Assembly (NCBI RefSeq): GCF_014253075.1
Contig: NZ_JACLZJ010000001.1
Coordinates: 1,364,001 to 1,428,000, forward strand
Direction of reading: 5' to 3'
Length of the DNA: 64,000 bases
Origin: Ochrobactrum sp. CM-21-5
GTDB lineage: Bacteria > Pseudomonadota > Alphaproteobacteria > Rhizobiales > Rhizobiaceae
Shown here: positions 9,136-17,522 of the stretch, in pieces
Layout of the letters: every line of letters starts with the position of its first letter
Position numbering within the stretch: the first letter of the stretch is position 1
Program-made: the position numbers and the translations under genes
Notes under the pieces: generated by a model
Told to the model about the DNA's origin: nothing
Databases searched by the model: none
Seen by the model: the letters and a program-made list of their open reading frames with translations, nothing else

Positions 9136-10407
9136 ATGAATATCCAGACCGCAAGGCCGCGAACACCGGCTGAAAGCGTGCTGATTGACAGCTACACCAC
9201 GCGTATCGGCGACTTGCCCGGCAATGGCGATGTGGTTGTGGCCCGCGATACGGCACTGGAAGCATTGAAGATTCAAGGGCTTCCATCGCGCCGCATTGAA
9301 AGCTGGCATTACACGGATTTTCGCACGCTTTTGAAGGGTGTGGCGGAATTCGATAATGCTGCCGGAACGCAACCTGTTCCGGCGCTGCTTGCCGGCTCCT
9401 CCGTTATCGCGACAAGCAACGGCGTTGCTCTCGATGCTAAAGCGCCGGAAGGCGTATCATTGACGCCGGTCCGCGAAGCTCTGGTTGACGGCGCGCTTGC
9501 TTCGCAGCTCAAGTCTCGCGGAACAGATGACACGATTGGTCAGATTAACGCAGCCTATGTCAGCGATGGCTGGATGGTTTCCATCCCGGACGGTACCGAG
9601 CTGCAAGCCCCGCTGGAACTTCAGAATATCCAGAAGACCGGACAGGGCCATGCGCGTTTTCCCGTTCGGATTGGTTCTGACGTCAAGGCTACGATCGTTG
9701 AACGCCAGATTGGCGGCGACGAAGGTGATGCCTTTTCCACTTCCGTCAACCATGTGACGGTTGGTGACGGCGCCGAAATCATCTGGATCATCCTGCGCGA
9801 TTTCGGTCAGGCTACCCAGCTCGCCCAGTTCAATGCGACCATGGGTAAAGGGTCACGGCTGACGCTTTACATCGTCAACGCCGGCGGCAAGCTGGTACGT
9901 CAGGAAGTGCATGTCAACGTCGATGGTGAAGACTCGGACTTCGAGCTTCGCGGGCTGAACCTGCTGGCCGACGACAGCCACACCGACATTACGATGACGG
10001 TTGGGCATGTGGTCGAGAATACCCGCTCGACGGAAATCATACGCAATGTGGTCAAGGACCGTGCGCGCGGTGTTTTCCAGGGGATGATCCGCGTTTCGCG
10101 GCTCGCGCAGAAAACCGACGCTCGCATGGCCTGCAACACGCTCCTCCTTTCGGATGACGGTGAGTTCGATGCCAAGCCGGAACTCGAAATTTTCGCCGAC
10201 GATGTGGCCTGCGGCCACGGTGCGACGGTGACGGAAATTGATCACGACCATCTGTTCTACCTGATGGCTCGCGGCATTCCGGAAAGCGAGGCTCGCGGCC
10301 TGTTGATCAAGGCGTTTATCGCCGAGATCATCGAGGAGCTGGAAGATGAGCCGCTGGTCGAAGCACTGGAAGAAGTGCTTTCGAGCTGGCTCGCCGTCCA
10401 TGCCTGA
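9136..10407 (+). CDS. sufD: Fe-S assembly protein SufD
   Basis: Partner of SufB in the SufBC2D scaffold, needed mainly for iron acquisition by the complex. At 423 residues it has the usual size. The N-terminal helical part contains RRIESWHYTDFRTLL, a conserved SufD motif. The C-terminal half repeats the SufB-like beta-helix end with CGHGATVTEIDHDHLFYLMARGIPESEARGLLIKAF, including the conserved His that contacts the assembling cluster. A strong AAGGAGGGGTGG ribosome site precedes the ATG. The gap to sufS (66 bases) is taken up by two overlapping stem-loops that may lower or regulate read-through. Confidence 0.96.
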   Translation: MNIQTARPRTPAESVLIDSYTTRIGDLPGNGDVVVARDTALEALKIQGLPSRRIESWHYTDFRTLLKGVAEFDNAAGTQPVPALLAGSSVIATSNGVALDAKAPEGVSLTPVREALVDGALASQLKSRGTDDTIGQINAAYVSDGWMVSIPDGTELQAPLELQNIQKTGQGHARFPVRIGSDVKATIVERQIGGDEGDAFSTSVNHVTVGDGAEIIWIILRDFGQATQLAQFNATMGKGSRLTLYIVNAGGKLVRQEVHVNVDGEDSDFELRGLNLLADDSHTDITMTVGHVVENTRSTEIIRNVVKDRARGVFQGMIRVSRLAQKTDARMACNTLLLSDDGEFDAKPELEIFADDVACGHGATVTEIDHDHLFYLMARGIPESEARGLLIKAFIAEIIEELEDEPLVEALEEVLSSWLAVHA

Positions 10408-10414
10408 TTGAACG

Positions 10415-10460
10415 AGGCGGAGAGGTGATGAGCCGCTCCGCCTTTTCCTGCCGAAAAGGC
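10415..10460 (+). promoter_or_regulatory. Two mutually exclusive stem-loops between sufD and sufS
   Basis: Hairpin 1 pairs AGGCGGAG (10415-10422) with CTCCGCCT (10436-10443) and is followed by TTTCC, a terminator-like form. Hairpin 2 pairs GCCTTTTC (10440-10447) with GAAAAGGC (10453-10460) and shares bases 10440-10443 with hairpin 1, so both cannot form fully at once. Hairpin 2 ends directly before the sufS ribosome site AAAAGGAA. The arrangement resembles an attenuator with an alternative structure; function is inferred. Confidence 0.5.
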
Positions 10461-10473
10461 AAAAGGAACGATC

Positions 10474-11718
10474 ATGGACCAGAAAAATCCATTGATTGCC
10501 GCTTATGACGTAGAAGCCATACGCAGGGATTTTCCAATCCTCTCGCGACAGGTTCACGGCAAGCCGCTTGTCTATCTCGATAACGGAGCTTCCGCGCAAA
10601 AGCCGCAAAGCGTCATCGACGCTGTTACGCATGCCTACAGGCATGAGTATGCGAATGTACATCGCGGCCTGCATTTTCTCTCGAATGCAGCAACGGATTC
10701 TTACGAAAAATCGCGCGAAACAGTCCGTCGTTTTTTGAATGCCGGTTCGATTGACGAAATTGTTTTCACCAAGAATGCCACCGAAGCGATCAATACTGTC
10801 GCTTACGGCTATGGCATGCCCTATATCGGTGAAGGTGACGAAATCGTCCTCTCGATCATGGAACATCACTCCAATATCGTGCCATGGCATTTCATCCGCG
10901 AGCGGCAGGGCGCGAAGCTCGTTTTTGCTCCAGTGGATGACGAAGGCATCTTCCATATCGAGGAATTCGAGAAGCGACTGACGGACCGCACCAAACTCGT
11001 TGCCATCACCCACATGTCGAACGCGCTCGGTACGGTCACACCGATCAAGAAGATCGTCGAACTGGCCCATGCACGCGGCATTCCGGTGCTGGTGGATGGC
11101 AGCCAGGGAGCCGTGCACCTGCCTGTTGATGTGCAGGATCTCGGTTGCGACTGGTACGTCTTTACCGGCCATAAGGTCTATGGCCCGTCGGGCATTGGCG
11201 TTCTTTATGGACGGGCGGAGATGCTCGAAAAGATGCGTCCCTTTCAGGGCGGCGGCGAAATGATCGAGGAAGTGACGGAAGAAAACGTCACCTACAATCA
11301 CCCACCGCACCGCTTCGAAGCGGGCACACCGCCGATAGTACAGGCAATCGGCCTGGGCGCAGCGCTGGAATATATGGAAAAGATCGGTCGCCACGCCATC
11401 CTTGCTCATGAAGAGGATTTGCGCGACTATGCGCATGAGCAATTGGGCAAAATCAATTCCTTGCGTATTTTCGGCAACGCGCCGGGCAAGGGAGCCATCA
11501 TTTCCTTCGCGCTCGAAGGCATTCACGCGCATGATGTGTCGATGGTGATCGATCGGGCCGGGGTTGCGGTGCGGGCTGGCACGCATTGTGCGCAGCCGCT
11601 CTTGAAACGCTTCGGCGTCACCTCTACATGCCGTGCATCCTTTGCCATGTATAATACCCGCGCCGAAGTGGATGCGCTGGCAGATGCCCTGGAAAAGGCA
11701 AGGAAGTTTTTCGGATGA
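10474..11718 (+). CDS. sufS: Cysteine desulfurase SufS, class II
   Basis: PLP-dependent enzyme giving the persulfide sulfur for the SufBCD scaffold. Lys234 (TGHKVYGPSG) binds PLP, and Cys372 in RAGTHCAQPLL is the active-site cysteine on the short rigid loop typical of class II (SufS/CsdA) enzymes. These usually need a sulfur shuttle such as SufE or SufU; neither is coded in this window. The length, 414, is standard. The ATG has AAAGGAA about 7 bases upstream. Its stop overlaps the start of sufT by four bases (ATGA), so the two are translationally coupled. Confidence 0.96.
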   Translation: MDQKNPLIAAYDVEAIRRDFPILSRQVHGKPLVYLDNGASAQKPQSVIDAVTHAYRHEYANVHRGLHFLSNAATDSYEKSRETVRRFLNAGSIDEIVFTKNATEAINTVAYGYGMPYIGEGDEIVLSIMEHHSNIVPWHFIRERQGAKLVFAPVDDEGIFHIEEFEKRLTDRTKLVAITHMSNALGTVTPIKKIVELAHARGIPVLVDGSQGAVHLPVDVQDLGCDWYVFTGHKVYGPSGIGVLYGRAEMLEKMRPFQGGGEMIEEVTEENVTYNHPPHRFEAGTPPIVQAIGLGAALEYMEKIGRHAILAHEEDLRDYAHEQLGKINSLRIFGNAPGKGAIISFALEGIHAHDVSMVIDRAGVAVRAGTHCAQPLLKRFGVTSTCRASFAMYNTRAEVDALADALEKARKFFG

Positions 11719-12134
11719 CCGAGATGGAACAGAAAGTTCACGAACAGACCGAAGCCAGACAGGCAGATGAAGCGGAGCAGGCCGAAGGCAGCTCCGTATT
11801 CTCCGCTTCCGTTATTCCGCAGGATGAACTTCTGCGAATGACGGACGACATCATAGCTGCGCTGAAAACGGTCTACGATCCGGAAATACCCGCTGATATT
11901 TACGAGCTTGGCCTCATCTACAAGATCGATATTGAAGATGACCGTACAGTCAAAATCGAGATGACGCTGACCGCTCCGGGATGCCCGGTCGCGGGTGAAA
12001 TGCCGGGCTGGGTCGAAAACGCTGTGGGTGCCGTTGAGGGCATTTCGCACGTGGAAGTTACTATGACTTTCGACCCGCCATGGACGCCTGATCGCATGTC
12101 GGAAGAAGCGCAGGTCGCTGTCGGCTGGTATTGA
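11715..12134 (+). CDS. sufT: SUF-associated MIP18/DUF59 protein
   Basis: A 139-residue protein with a low-complexity acidic N-terminus (about 1-40, rich in Glu, Gln and Ala) followed by a DUF59/MIP18 domain. Visible motifs are the DPEIPADIYELGLIYKI segment and the LTAPGCPVAGEMPGW loop with the conserved Cys. Members act as accessory factors in Fe-S cluster maturation, probably in cluster transfer to client proteins. It overlaps sufS by 4 bases. In many suf operons an A-type carrier (sufA) follows; here the operon ends and a minus-strand glycosyltransferase follows. The symbol sufT is used for this family in other bacteria. Confidence 0.85.
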   Translation: MTEMEQKVHEQTEARQADEAEQAEGSSVFSASVIPQDELLRMTDDIIAALKTVYDPEIPADIYELGLIYKIDIEDDRTVKIEMTLTAPGCPVAGEMPGWVENAVGAVEGISHVEVTMTFDPPWTPDRMSEEAQVAVGWY

Positions 12135-12234
12135 TCGACTGCCGGGCCTTGGCTGTTGCACTTTTGTTTCGTTTGTAACTGCTGTACCGGTCTCCACGCG
12201 ATGAGTCTTAGGGCGGACATCGGAGGCAAGCCGT

Positions 12235-13212
12235 TCAGAAACCGGTTGTCTCGGCGTAATGAAGGGCCCGTTTACCGGTACAAGCCTGCAACAGGCCCAC
12301 AATCCCGCCAATAGTCGCGGCGCATGTGACAAGCGCCTGACTGCCCTTGAACGGGAGCGAGCATATCGCTGTGCACAGCTTGAAAGTTCTGCTCAGAAGC
12401 TTGAGGGGAAGTTTCCTGAGCGCCCGTTTCGGACACACCCTGTAGCTTGCGTGGAACCCGGTGATATTGTGATCCCGATTGCGGCGGAAATGATAGGATA
12501 GGGTCAGCCGACAGGACGGAACTGTCTCATAAGCGATAGCGTCAGGTGCCCAGCCGGTTTTAGCGCCCAGTTTTTTTGCTTCTGCCCATAGATGCCAGTC
12601 CTCTCCGCCGGTAAGGCCGAGACGGGTATCAAATTTCAGGCCGGTACGGCGAAAGAAATCGAGTTTCCCCATCCAGCTGCCGGTCGCAACTTTGATCGTA
12701 TCAGCGGTTCCCTTTTCCCATTTACGGCGACATTTGATTTCAGAACGCTGACTGTTGCGCTCAATGCCCGTCCAAACGATTCTCTGCCAGAAAGCCAAAT
12801 GCTGATCAAAGGGGACGGGTATTACCGGGGAGCCGACAATATCCAGATCCAGTCGCTCACGTTCCGCAAGCAGATTGAGCAGCCAGTCAGGCTCAATGAA
12901 TTCATCGTCATCAACAAAGACGAGCAGATCGAAACCCTGTTCGATCGCGTAATGCAATGCTCGGTTACGAGCGCTTGAAATGCCGATATCTCGTTCTAGA
13001 AGATAGTCAACTTTCCATCCGGGAACGCTGTTTCTGAAATTTTGCACAATCGCATTCAACGAATATCCATCATTATTCTCCACGATAACAAATCTTAGTG
13101 ATATATGCTCATACAGCTTGATCTTGGAAAGAGATGCGAAAAGCTGTGAAAGCATTTTCGGCCTGTTACGTGTTATTGTTGCTATGCAGATTGATTTTTT
13201 TTTCATATTCAT
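12235..13212 (-). CDS. Family 2 glycosyltransferase (ExoM-like)
   Basis: A 325-residue GT-A-fold glycosyltransferase, probably acting at the inner membrane on a surface polysaccharide or lipid-linked sugar. Visible are the N-terminal IATITRNRP strand, the ISSARNRAL segment, the metal-binding FVDDDE (DXD-type) motif near residue 118, and GGEDWHLW near 224, the usual ED catalytic region. The C-terminus is basic and hydrophobic. It resembles ExoM-type succinoglycan glucosyltransferases; the acceptor is unknown. The start (ATG 13212 or 13206) lacks a good ribosome site and is followed at once by nine A residues. It sits in an AT-rich interval inside otherwise core genes, suggesting acquisition by transfer. 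Confidence 0.85.
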   Translation of the reverse strand: MNMKKKSICIATITRNRPKMLSQLFASLSKIKLYEHISLRFVIVENNDGYSLNAIVQNFRNSVPGWKVDYLLERDIGISSARNRALHYAIEQGFDLLVFVDDDEFIEPDWLLNLLAERERLDLDIVGSPVIPVPFDQHLAFWQRIVWTGIERNSQRSEIKCRRKWEKGTADTIKVATGSWMGKLDFFRRTGLKFDTRLGLTGGEDWHLWAEAKKLGAKTGWAPDAIAYETVPSCRLTLSYHFRRNRDHNITGFHASYRVCPKRALRKLPLKLLSRTFKLCTAICSLPFKGSQALVTCAATIGGIVGLLQACTGKRALHYAETTGF

Positions 13213-13287
13213 GTTTCTACGTTCTGTAATATAAATTAAATTTTCAAAAAATTAGAAGTAATCATATCTATGGATGGAAGTTATAAT

Positions 13288-13312
13288 ACAAAAAAACTCG
13301 CTTGCGCGAGTT
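13288..13312 (-). terminator. Terminator-like hairpin in the AT-rich interval
   Basis: A perfect 7-bp stem (AACTCGC 13295-13301, GCGAGTT 13306-13312) with loop TTGC. Read on the minus strand it runs directly into TTTTTGTATT, a good intrinsic terminator. No recognised minus-strand gene ends here; the only candidate is the small frame at 13493-13594. It may also insulate the glycosyltransferase from upstream transcription. Confidence 0.5.
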
Positions 13313-13492
13313 AATTTATTCTGCCGATTGATTTTAAGAGGAGGGGCAGTTTATTTTATTTTAGTTATTACAAATTAAATAGGTCATTGTTTTTAACTAT
13401 TTTGATTAATTAATCTTCATTATGTTCTTATAATAAATTGAAATAATCGAAGTGAAAACCGCAATTAATGAATGGCTGAATTTTGCATGCAA

Positions 13493-13594
13493 TTACTTCG
13501 GGGTATAATTTCGTTTAGTGAAATGAAATAGTTCGGCTTCTTCTTCGGTGCAGGCGCCTGGGATCACATGGATAATTTCCGGTGTTGACGCCAT
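13493..13594 (-). CDS. Possible 33-residue small protein or gene remnant
   Basis: A minus-strand ATG at 13594 opens 33 codons ending in TAA. The product begins MASTPEIIHVIPG, is acidic in the middle (TEEEAEL) and ends in a basic tail (HFTKRNYTPK). It reads like a genuine N-terminus that is cut short where the AT-rich DNA begins, so it may be the 5' remnant of an interrupted gene. No clear ribosome site is seen upstream. A minus-strand terminator lies about 180 bases downstream. I do not recognise a family, and a chance frame is possible. Confidence 0.25.
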   Translation of the reverse strand: MASTPEIIHVIPGACTEEEAELFHFTKRNYTPK

Positions 13595-13703
13595 ATAATT
13601 GTGTCAAGCGTCGTCCTTGTAATAAGTCTCGGTTGCATGTGATGCTGGAGGGCTTAAAATCACCACATGACGTCCTACATAATAGGGCAGGCAGGCCAGG
13701 CAG

Positions 13704-14078
13704 ATGGGCATCCGGGTGATAGGTTTCATGAGTCGTTTCAATCCAGTCATGCAAAGTAAAACAGACGGCGGAAGTGGACCGGAGAACGGTACCGTCGTGG
13801 TTACGCGCACCCAGCCGAAAACCAAGAAACCAAGTCTCTATCGCGTCCTGCTCCTCAACGACGATTACACACCTATGGAATTCGTCATTCATGTCCTGCA
13901 GCGGTTTTTCCAGAAAGATCAGGACGCTGCCACGCGCATTATGCTGCATGTCCACAATCACGGTGTCGGAGAATGCGGAATTTTTACTTACGAAGTCGCC
14001 GAAACCAAAGTTAGTCAGGTCATGGATTTTGCCCGCCAAAACCAGCATCCGCTGCAATGCGTGATGGAGAAAAAGTGA
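13704..14078 (+). CDS. clpS: ClpA adaptor protein ClpS
   Basis: Cytoplasmic adaptor that binds the N-domain of ClpA and delivers N-degron substrates to the ClpAP protease. The core is unmistakable: [20 protein letters not shown], then a conserved [21 protein letters not shown] and the ending [11 protein letters not shown], including the substrate-pocket residues in NDDYTPMEF and the His of HVHNHG. The start is uncertain: ATG 13704, 13728 and 13749 are in frame and all have weak ribosome sites. The last gives a 109-residue protein close to the usual length; the longest is listed. clpA starts 6 bases after its stop, so the pair is an operon. Confidence 0.9.
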   Translation: MGIRVIGFMSRFNPVMQSKTDGGSGPENGTVVVTRTQPKTKKPSLYRVLLLNDDYTPMEFVIHVLQRFFQKDQDAATRIMLHVHNHGVGECGIFTYEVAETKVSQVMDFARQNQHPLQCVMEKK

Positions 14079-14084
14079 GGTCAT

Positions 14085-16562
14085 ATGCCATCGTTTTCCC
14101 CCAGCCTTGAAAGAGCTCTGCATCAGGCCCTCACAATTGCAAACGAGCGCCATCATGAATATGCAACGCTCGAACATTTATTGCTTGCCCTGATCGATGA
14201 CCAGGACGCAGGGGCGGTGATGCGTGCCTGCAATGTCGATCTTGAGCATCTCAAACGTGTGGTTACGGACTATATCGACCGCGAACTCGATAATCTCGTG
14301 ACCGGCTATGATGAGGATTCGAAACCGACAGCCGCCTTTCAGCGGGTTATTCAGCGTGCTGTCATTCACGTCCAGTCATCGAACCGCGAAGAAGTGACCG
14401 GTGCGAACGTGCTCGTGGCAATTTTTGCCGAGCGGGAAAGTCATGCTGCCTATTTCCTGCAGGAGCAGCAGATGACCCGATACGACGCCGTCAACTACAT
14501 TTCGCATGGTATCTCCAAGCGAGTGCAGAGCAGCGAGCCACGCGCGCCGCGTGGAGCAGAGAGCCCAAGCGACGAGCGGACAGGCGGCGAGCAGGACGAG
14601 AGCGCGAAGAAGAAGCAGGATGCTCTTTCAGCTTATTGCGTTAATCTCAATGATAAGGCGAAGGCTGGTCGTATCGATCCGCTGATCGGCCGTGACATTG
14701 AGATCAACCGTACGATTCAGGTGCTCTGCCGTCGTTCCAAGAACAATCCGCTCTATGTGGGCGATCCCGGTGTCGGCAAGACGGCGATCGCCGAAGGGCT
14801 GGCAAAACGTATTGTCGAGGGCAAGGTGCCGGAAGCGCTGGCTGACGCCACCATTTTTGCCCTTGATATGGGTACACTTCTGGCGGGTACCCGCTATCGC
14901 GGCGATTTCGAAGAACGGCTGAAGCAGGTTGTCAAGGAACTGGAAGAATATCCAGGTTCTGTGCTTTTCATTGATGAAATTCACACGGTAATCGGAGCGG
15001 GTGCCACTTCCGGCGGAGCCATGGATGCATCCAATTTACTGAAGCCCGCGCTATCTTCCGGAGCAATCCGTTGCATCGGTTCGACGACCTATAAGGAGTA
15101 CCGCCAGTTCTTCGAAAAAGACCGGGCTCTGGTACGCCGATTCCAGAAGATCGACGTCAATGAACCGTCGATCCCGGACGCGATCGAGATCATGAAGGGG
15201 CTGAAGCCTTATTTCGAGGATTTCCATAAAGTCAAATATACGGTCGATGCCATCAAGACAGCCGTAGAGCTTTCCGCACGTTATATTTCTGATCGGAAGC
15301 TGCCGGATAAGGCGATCGATGTGATCGATGAAACCGGCGCCAGTCAGATGCTTCTGCCTGAAAACAAGCGCAAGAAGACCATTGGCGTGAAAGAAATCGA
15401 AGTCACGATTGCCACAATGGCACGCATACCGCCGAAATCAGTCTCCAAGGATGACGAAGAAGTGCTGTCGCATCTGGAAGCCGAGCTGAAGCGCGTCGTC
15501 TATGGCCAGGATCTGGCTATCGAAGCCCTTTCGGCCTCGATCAAGCTGGCGCGTGCGGGCTTGCGTGAGCCCGACAAGCCGATAGGGTCCTATCTGTTCT
15601 CCGGCCCTACGGGCGTCGGTAAAACCGAAGTGGCCAAGCAGCTTGCGGCATCGCTTGGCGTTGAACTGCTGCGTTTTGATATGTCGGAATATATGGAGCG
15701 TCACACGGTTTCGCGGCTCATCGGTGCACCGCCCGGTTATGTCGGCTTCGACCAGGGCGGACTCTTGACCGATGGCGTCGATCAGCATCCGCATTGCGTG
15801 CTGTTGCTTGATGAAATTGAGAAGGCGCATCCGGACCTGTTCAACATTCTGTTGCAGGTTATGGACCATGGCAAGCTGACGGATCACAACGGAAAGCAGA
15901 TCGACTTCCGCAATGTCATCCTGATCATGACCACCAATGCCGGTGCGTCTGACATGACGAAAGCGGCGATTGGCTTCGGTTCGACGCGCCGTGAAGGCGA
16001 CGATATGGAAGCGATCAACCGGCTGTTCACGCCTGAGTTCCGTAACCGTCTCGACGCCATTGTTCCGTTCGGTCCGCTGCCTGTTCCGGTTATCCATCAG
16101 GTTGTGCAGAAGTTCGTGCTTCAGCTTGAAGCGCAGCTTGCCGAGCGCGGCGTGACATTCGAACTGACCGAAGCGGCCATCGCATGGCTTGCCGACAAGG
16201 GGTATGACGAGCATATGGGCGCTCGTCCGCTTGCCCGCGTCATACAGGAGCACATCAAGAAGCCGCTGGCTGACGAGGTGCTTTTCGGCAAACTCAAGCA
16301 TGGCGGCACGGTGCGGGTCGATGTGACGACCAATGCCGATGGAAAGACGGATCTGTCACTTGAGTCCGTCGCAGATCAGGTCCCGGTCAAGCCGAAGAAG
16401 GATATTCCGGCGGAGAAGAAAATTTCGGTGCGCCGGAAAACCGTTCCCAAGAAAGTGGAGAAGGAAAAGGTGCTCGCCGGTAAAGATGCGCCGAAGCCGA
16501 AGTCGGCAACGAAGGCTTCCGTCTCAAAGTCATCGGTGCCGAAAGTACCGCGCAAGAAATAG
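14085..16562 (+). CDS. clpA: ATP-dependent Clp protease ATPase subunit ClpA
   Basis: AAA+ unfoldase that feeds proteins to ClpP. The N-domain (1-145) binds ClpS. The first ATPase module has Walker A GDPGVGKT (226-233) and the second GPTGVGKT (about 507-514). At 825 residues it is about 65 longer than E. coli ClpA. The excess is a Lys/Pro/Val/Ser-rich tail from about residue 766 (PVKPKK ... KVPRKK), with no predicted fold. The linker 146-180 is also charged and low in complexity. A 6-base gap from clpS and a strong terminator just after the stop define a two-gene operon. clpP is not in the window. Confidence 0.97.
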   Translation: MPSFSPSLERALHQALTIANERHHEYATLEHLLLALIDDQDAGAVMRACNVDLEHLKRVVTDYIDRELDNLVTGYDEDSKPTAAFQRVIQRAVIHVQSSNREEVTGANVLVAIFAERESHAAYFLQEQQMTRYDAVNYISHGISKRVQSSEPRAPRGAESPSDERTGGEQDESAKKKQDALSAYCVNLNDKAKAGRIDPLIGRDIEINRTIQVLCRRSKNNPLYVGDPGVGKTAIAEGLAKRIVEGKVPEALADATIFALDMGTLLAGTRYRGDFEERLKQVVKELEEYPGSVLFIDEIHTVIGAGATSGGAMDASNLLKPALSSGAIRCIGSTTYKEYRQFFEKDRALVRRFQKIDVNEPSIPDAIEIMKGLKPYFEDFHKVKYTVDAIKTAVELSARYISDRKLPDKAIDVIDETGASQMLLPENKRKKTIGVKEIEVTIATMARIPPKSVSKDDEEVLSHLEAELKRVVYGQDLAIEALSASIKLARAGLREPDKPIGSYLFSGPTGVGKTEVAKQLAASLGVELLRFDMSEYMERHTVSRLIGAPPGYVGFDQGGLLTDGVDQHPHCVLLLDEIEKAHPDLFNILLQVMDHGKLTDHNGKQIDFRNVILIMTTNAGASDMTKAAIGFGSTRREGDDMEAINRLFTPEFRNRLDAIVPFGPLPVPVIHQVVQKFVLQLEAQLAERGVTFELTEAAIAWLADKGYDEHMGARPLARVIQEHIKKPLADEVLFGKLKHGGTVRVDVTTNADGKTDLSLESVADQVPVKPKKDIPAEKKISVRRKTVPKKVEKEKVLAGKDAPKPKSATKASVSKSSVPKVPRKK

Positions 16563-16570
16563 AAAACATG

Positions 16571-16605
16571 AAACGGCTCTTCTTCGGAAGAGCCGTTTTT
16601 CTTTG
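16571..16605 (+). terminator. Intrinsic terminator of clpS-clpA
   Basis: A 12-bp perfect stem (AAACGGCTCTTC 16571-16582, GAAGAGCCGTTT 16587-16598) is capped by a stable TTCG tetraloop and followed by TTCTTTG. It begins 9 bases after the clpA stop. Confidence 0.9.
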
Positions 16606-16757
16606 TCGCAAGACCGCAATGAAGATGAGCGATTCTGGCCGGAAGGCCGCTGATGTGGACGTCTTCCCCGTGCTTCAGGCTATTCGGAACTGGAATTTTG
16701 CTGTCAGCAGTTCGAATCCGGGGTGCCACTTTTTGCGGCTTGCTCTAACCTGTCCTG

Positions 16758-17522
16758 ATGCTTTCGACTCATATGCGCAGACCTGACATGCACTTGCCGG
16801 ATTCCGACCACCATTTGCAGTGGTTTTTACGTGGCGCCCGACGAATCTTCAGCGTTCCCGCCGCTCTGCTGATAAGTTCGTTCATCGGCTTTTCCGGTCT
16901 GGCTATTTCTTCCGGGATTACCGTAGGGCAGGCTGTTTTCATGACGCTCACGATTTGGGCCCTGCCGGCGAAGGTAGTGCTGATCGGAGCAATCAGCGCC
17001 GGAACGACGCTGCCCGCAATCGCCCTCGCTGTCGGGTTATCTTCCGTCCGGCTTATGCCGATGGTTGTTGCGCTTTTACCTGAATTACAGGGGCCGAAGA
17101 CACGGAAGGTGACGCTCGCCGTACTTTGTCATTTTATCGCGGTGACAGCCTGGGTCATGGCAATGGAAGAGCTGCGCAATATTCCACGCGATATGCGCAC
17201 CAGCTATTTTGCGGGTATCGGCTCCGTCCTGGTTGGAACGAACGCGCTTGTGGTGGCGGTAGTCTACATGTTGTCCGCCTCGTTTCCGCCTATTGTCTTC
17301 GCAGCACTGTTCATGCTGACGCCAATGTATTTTCTGACGTCGCTTTGGCGCTCGGCGCGGGAGAGAGCTAGCCAGATCGCAATGATTGCGGGGATTGTTC
17401 TGTTCCCGGTATTCCATGAGTTCGTGCCCGATTACGATCTGCTGGTCACCGGCATATTGGGCGGCTTGATCGCTTTCGGCGTTCATCGAATGCAGCGCAT
17501 GGCAAAGGGTGGCGTCCAATGA
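16758..17522 (+). CDS. azlC: Branched-chain amino-acid exporter subunit, AzlC family
   Basis: Larger subunit of a two-component branched-chain amino-acid export permease (LIV-E/AzlCD family) in the inner membrane. The 254 residues contain about seven hydrophobic segments. The first, near residues 32-60 (SSFIGFSGLAISSG), carries the family's conserved substrate-path segment. Later parts such as AVLCHFIAVTAWVMAM and ALFMLTPMYFLTSLW match the AzlC pattern. In-frame ATGs at 16758, 16770 and 16788 are all possible starts; none has a strong ribosome site. Its stop overlaps the azlD start by four bases (ATGA), so the two subunits are coupled. Confidence 0.85.
   Translation: MLSTHMRRPDMHLPDSDHHLQWFLRGARRIFSVPAALLISSFIGFSGLAISSGITVGQAVFMTLTIWALPAKVVLIGAISAGTTLPAIALAVGLSSVRLMPMVVALLPELQGPKTRKVTLAVLCHFIAVTAWVMAMEELRNIPRDMRTSYFAGIGSVLVGTNALVVAVVYMLSASFPPIVFAALFMLTPMYFLTSLWRSARERASQIAMIAGIVLFPVFHEFVPDYDLLVTGILGGLIAFGVHRMQRMAKGGVQ

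Larger units (their letters stand above)
13213..13703. other. AT-rich intergenic interval between the glycosyltransferase and clpS
   Basis: The part from about 13200 to 13500 is far richer in A and T than the surrounding coding DNA and shows no long open frame. It contains a terminator-like hairpin (13288-13312) and a 33-codon minus-strand frame (13493-13594), both listed separately. The last 110 bases return to normal composition and lead into clpS. It looks like the scar of an acquisition or rearrangement. Confidence 0.55.

Noticed and set aside
9853..11586. 577-codon open frame on the minus strand opposite sufD and sufS
   Set aside because: It is the mirror of high-GC codon bias in two well-recognised genes. 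The product is rich in His, Arg and Asp in the pattern of antisense shadows and shows no family motif.
13583..13600. TTGACG and TATAAT near each other, suggesting a promoter
   Set aside because: The spacing is only 3 bases on the plus strand, and the minus-strand TTGACA at 13602-13607 has no matching -10 element.
16700..16740. AGTTCGAATCCGGGGTGCCA resembles the 3' end of a tRNA
   Set aside because: The bases either side of TTCGAAT do not pair as a T-stem, and no anticodon or D-arm is found upstream. At most it is a very old tRNA fragment.
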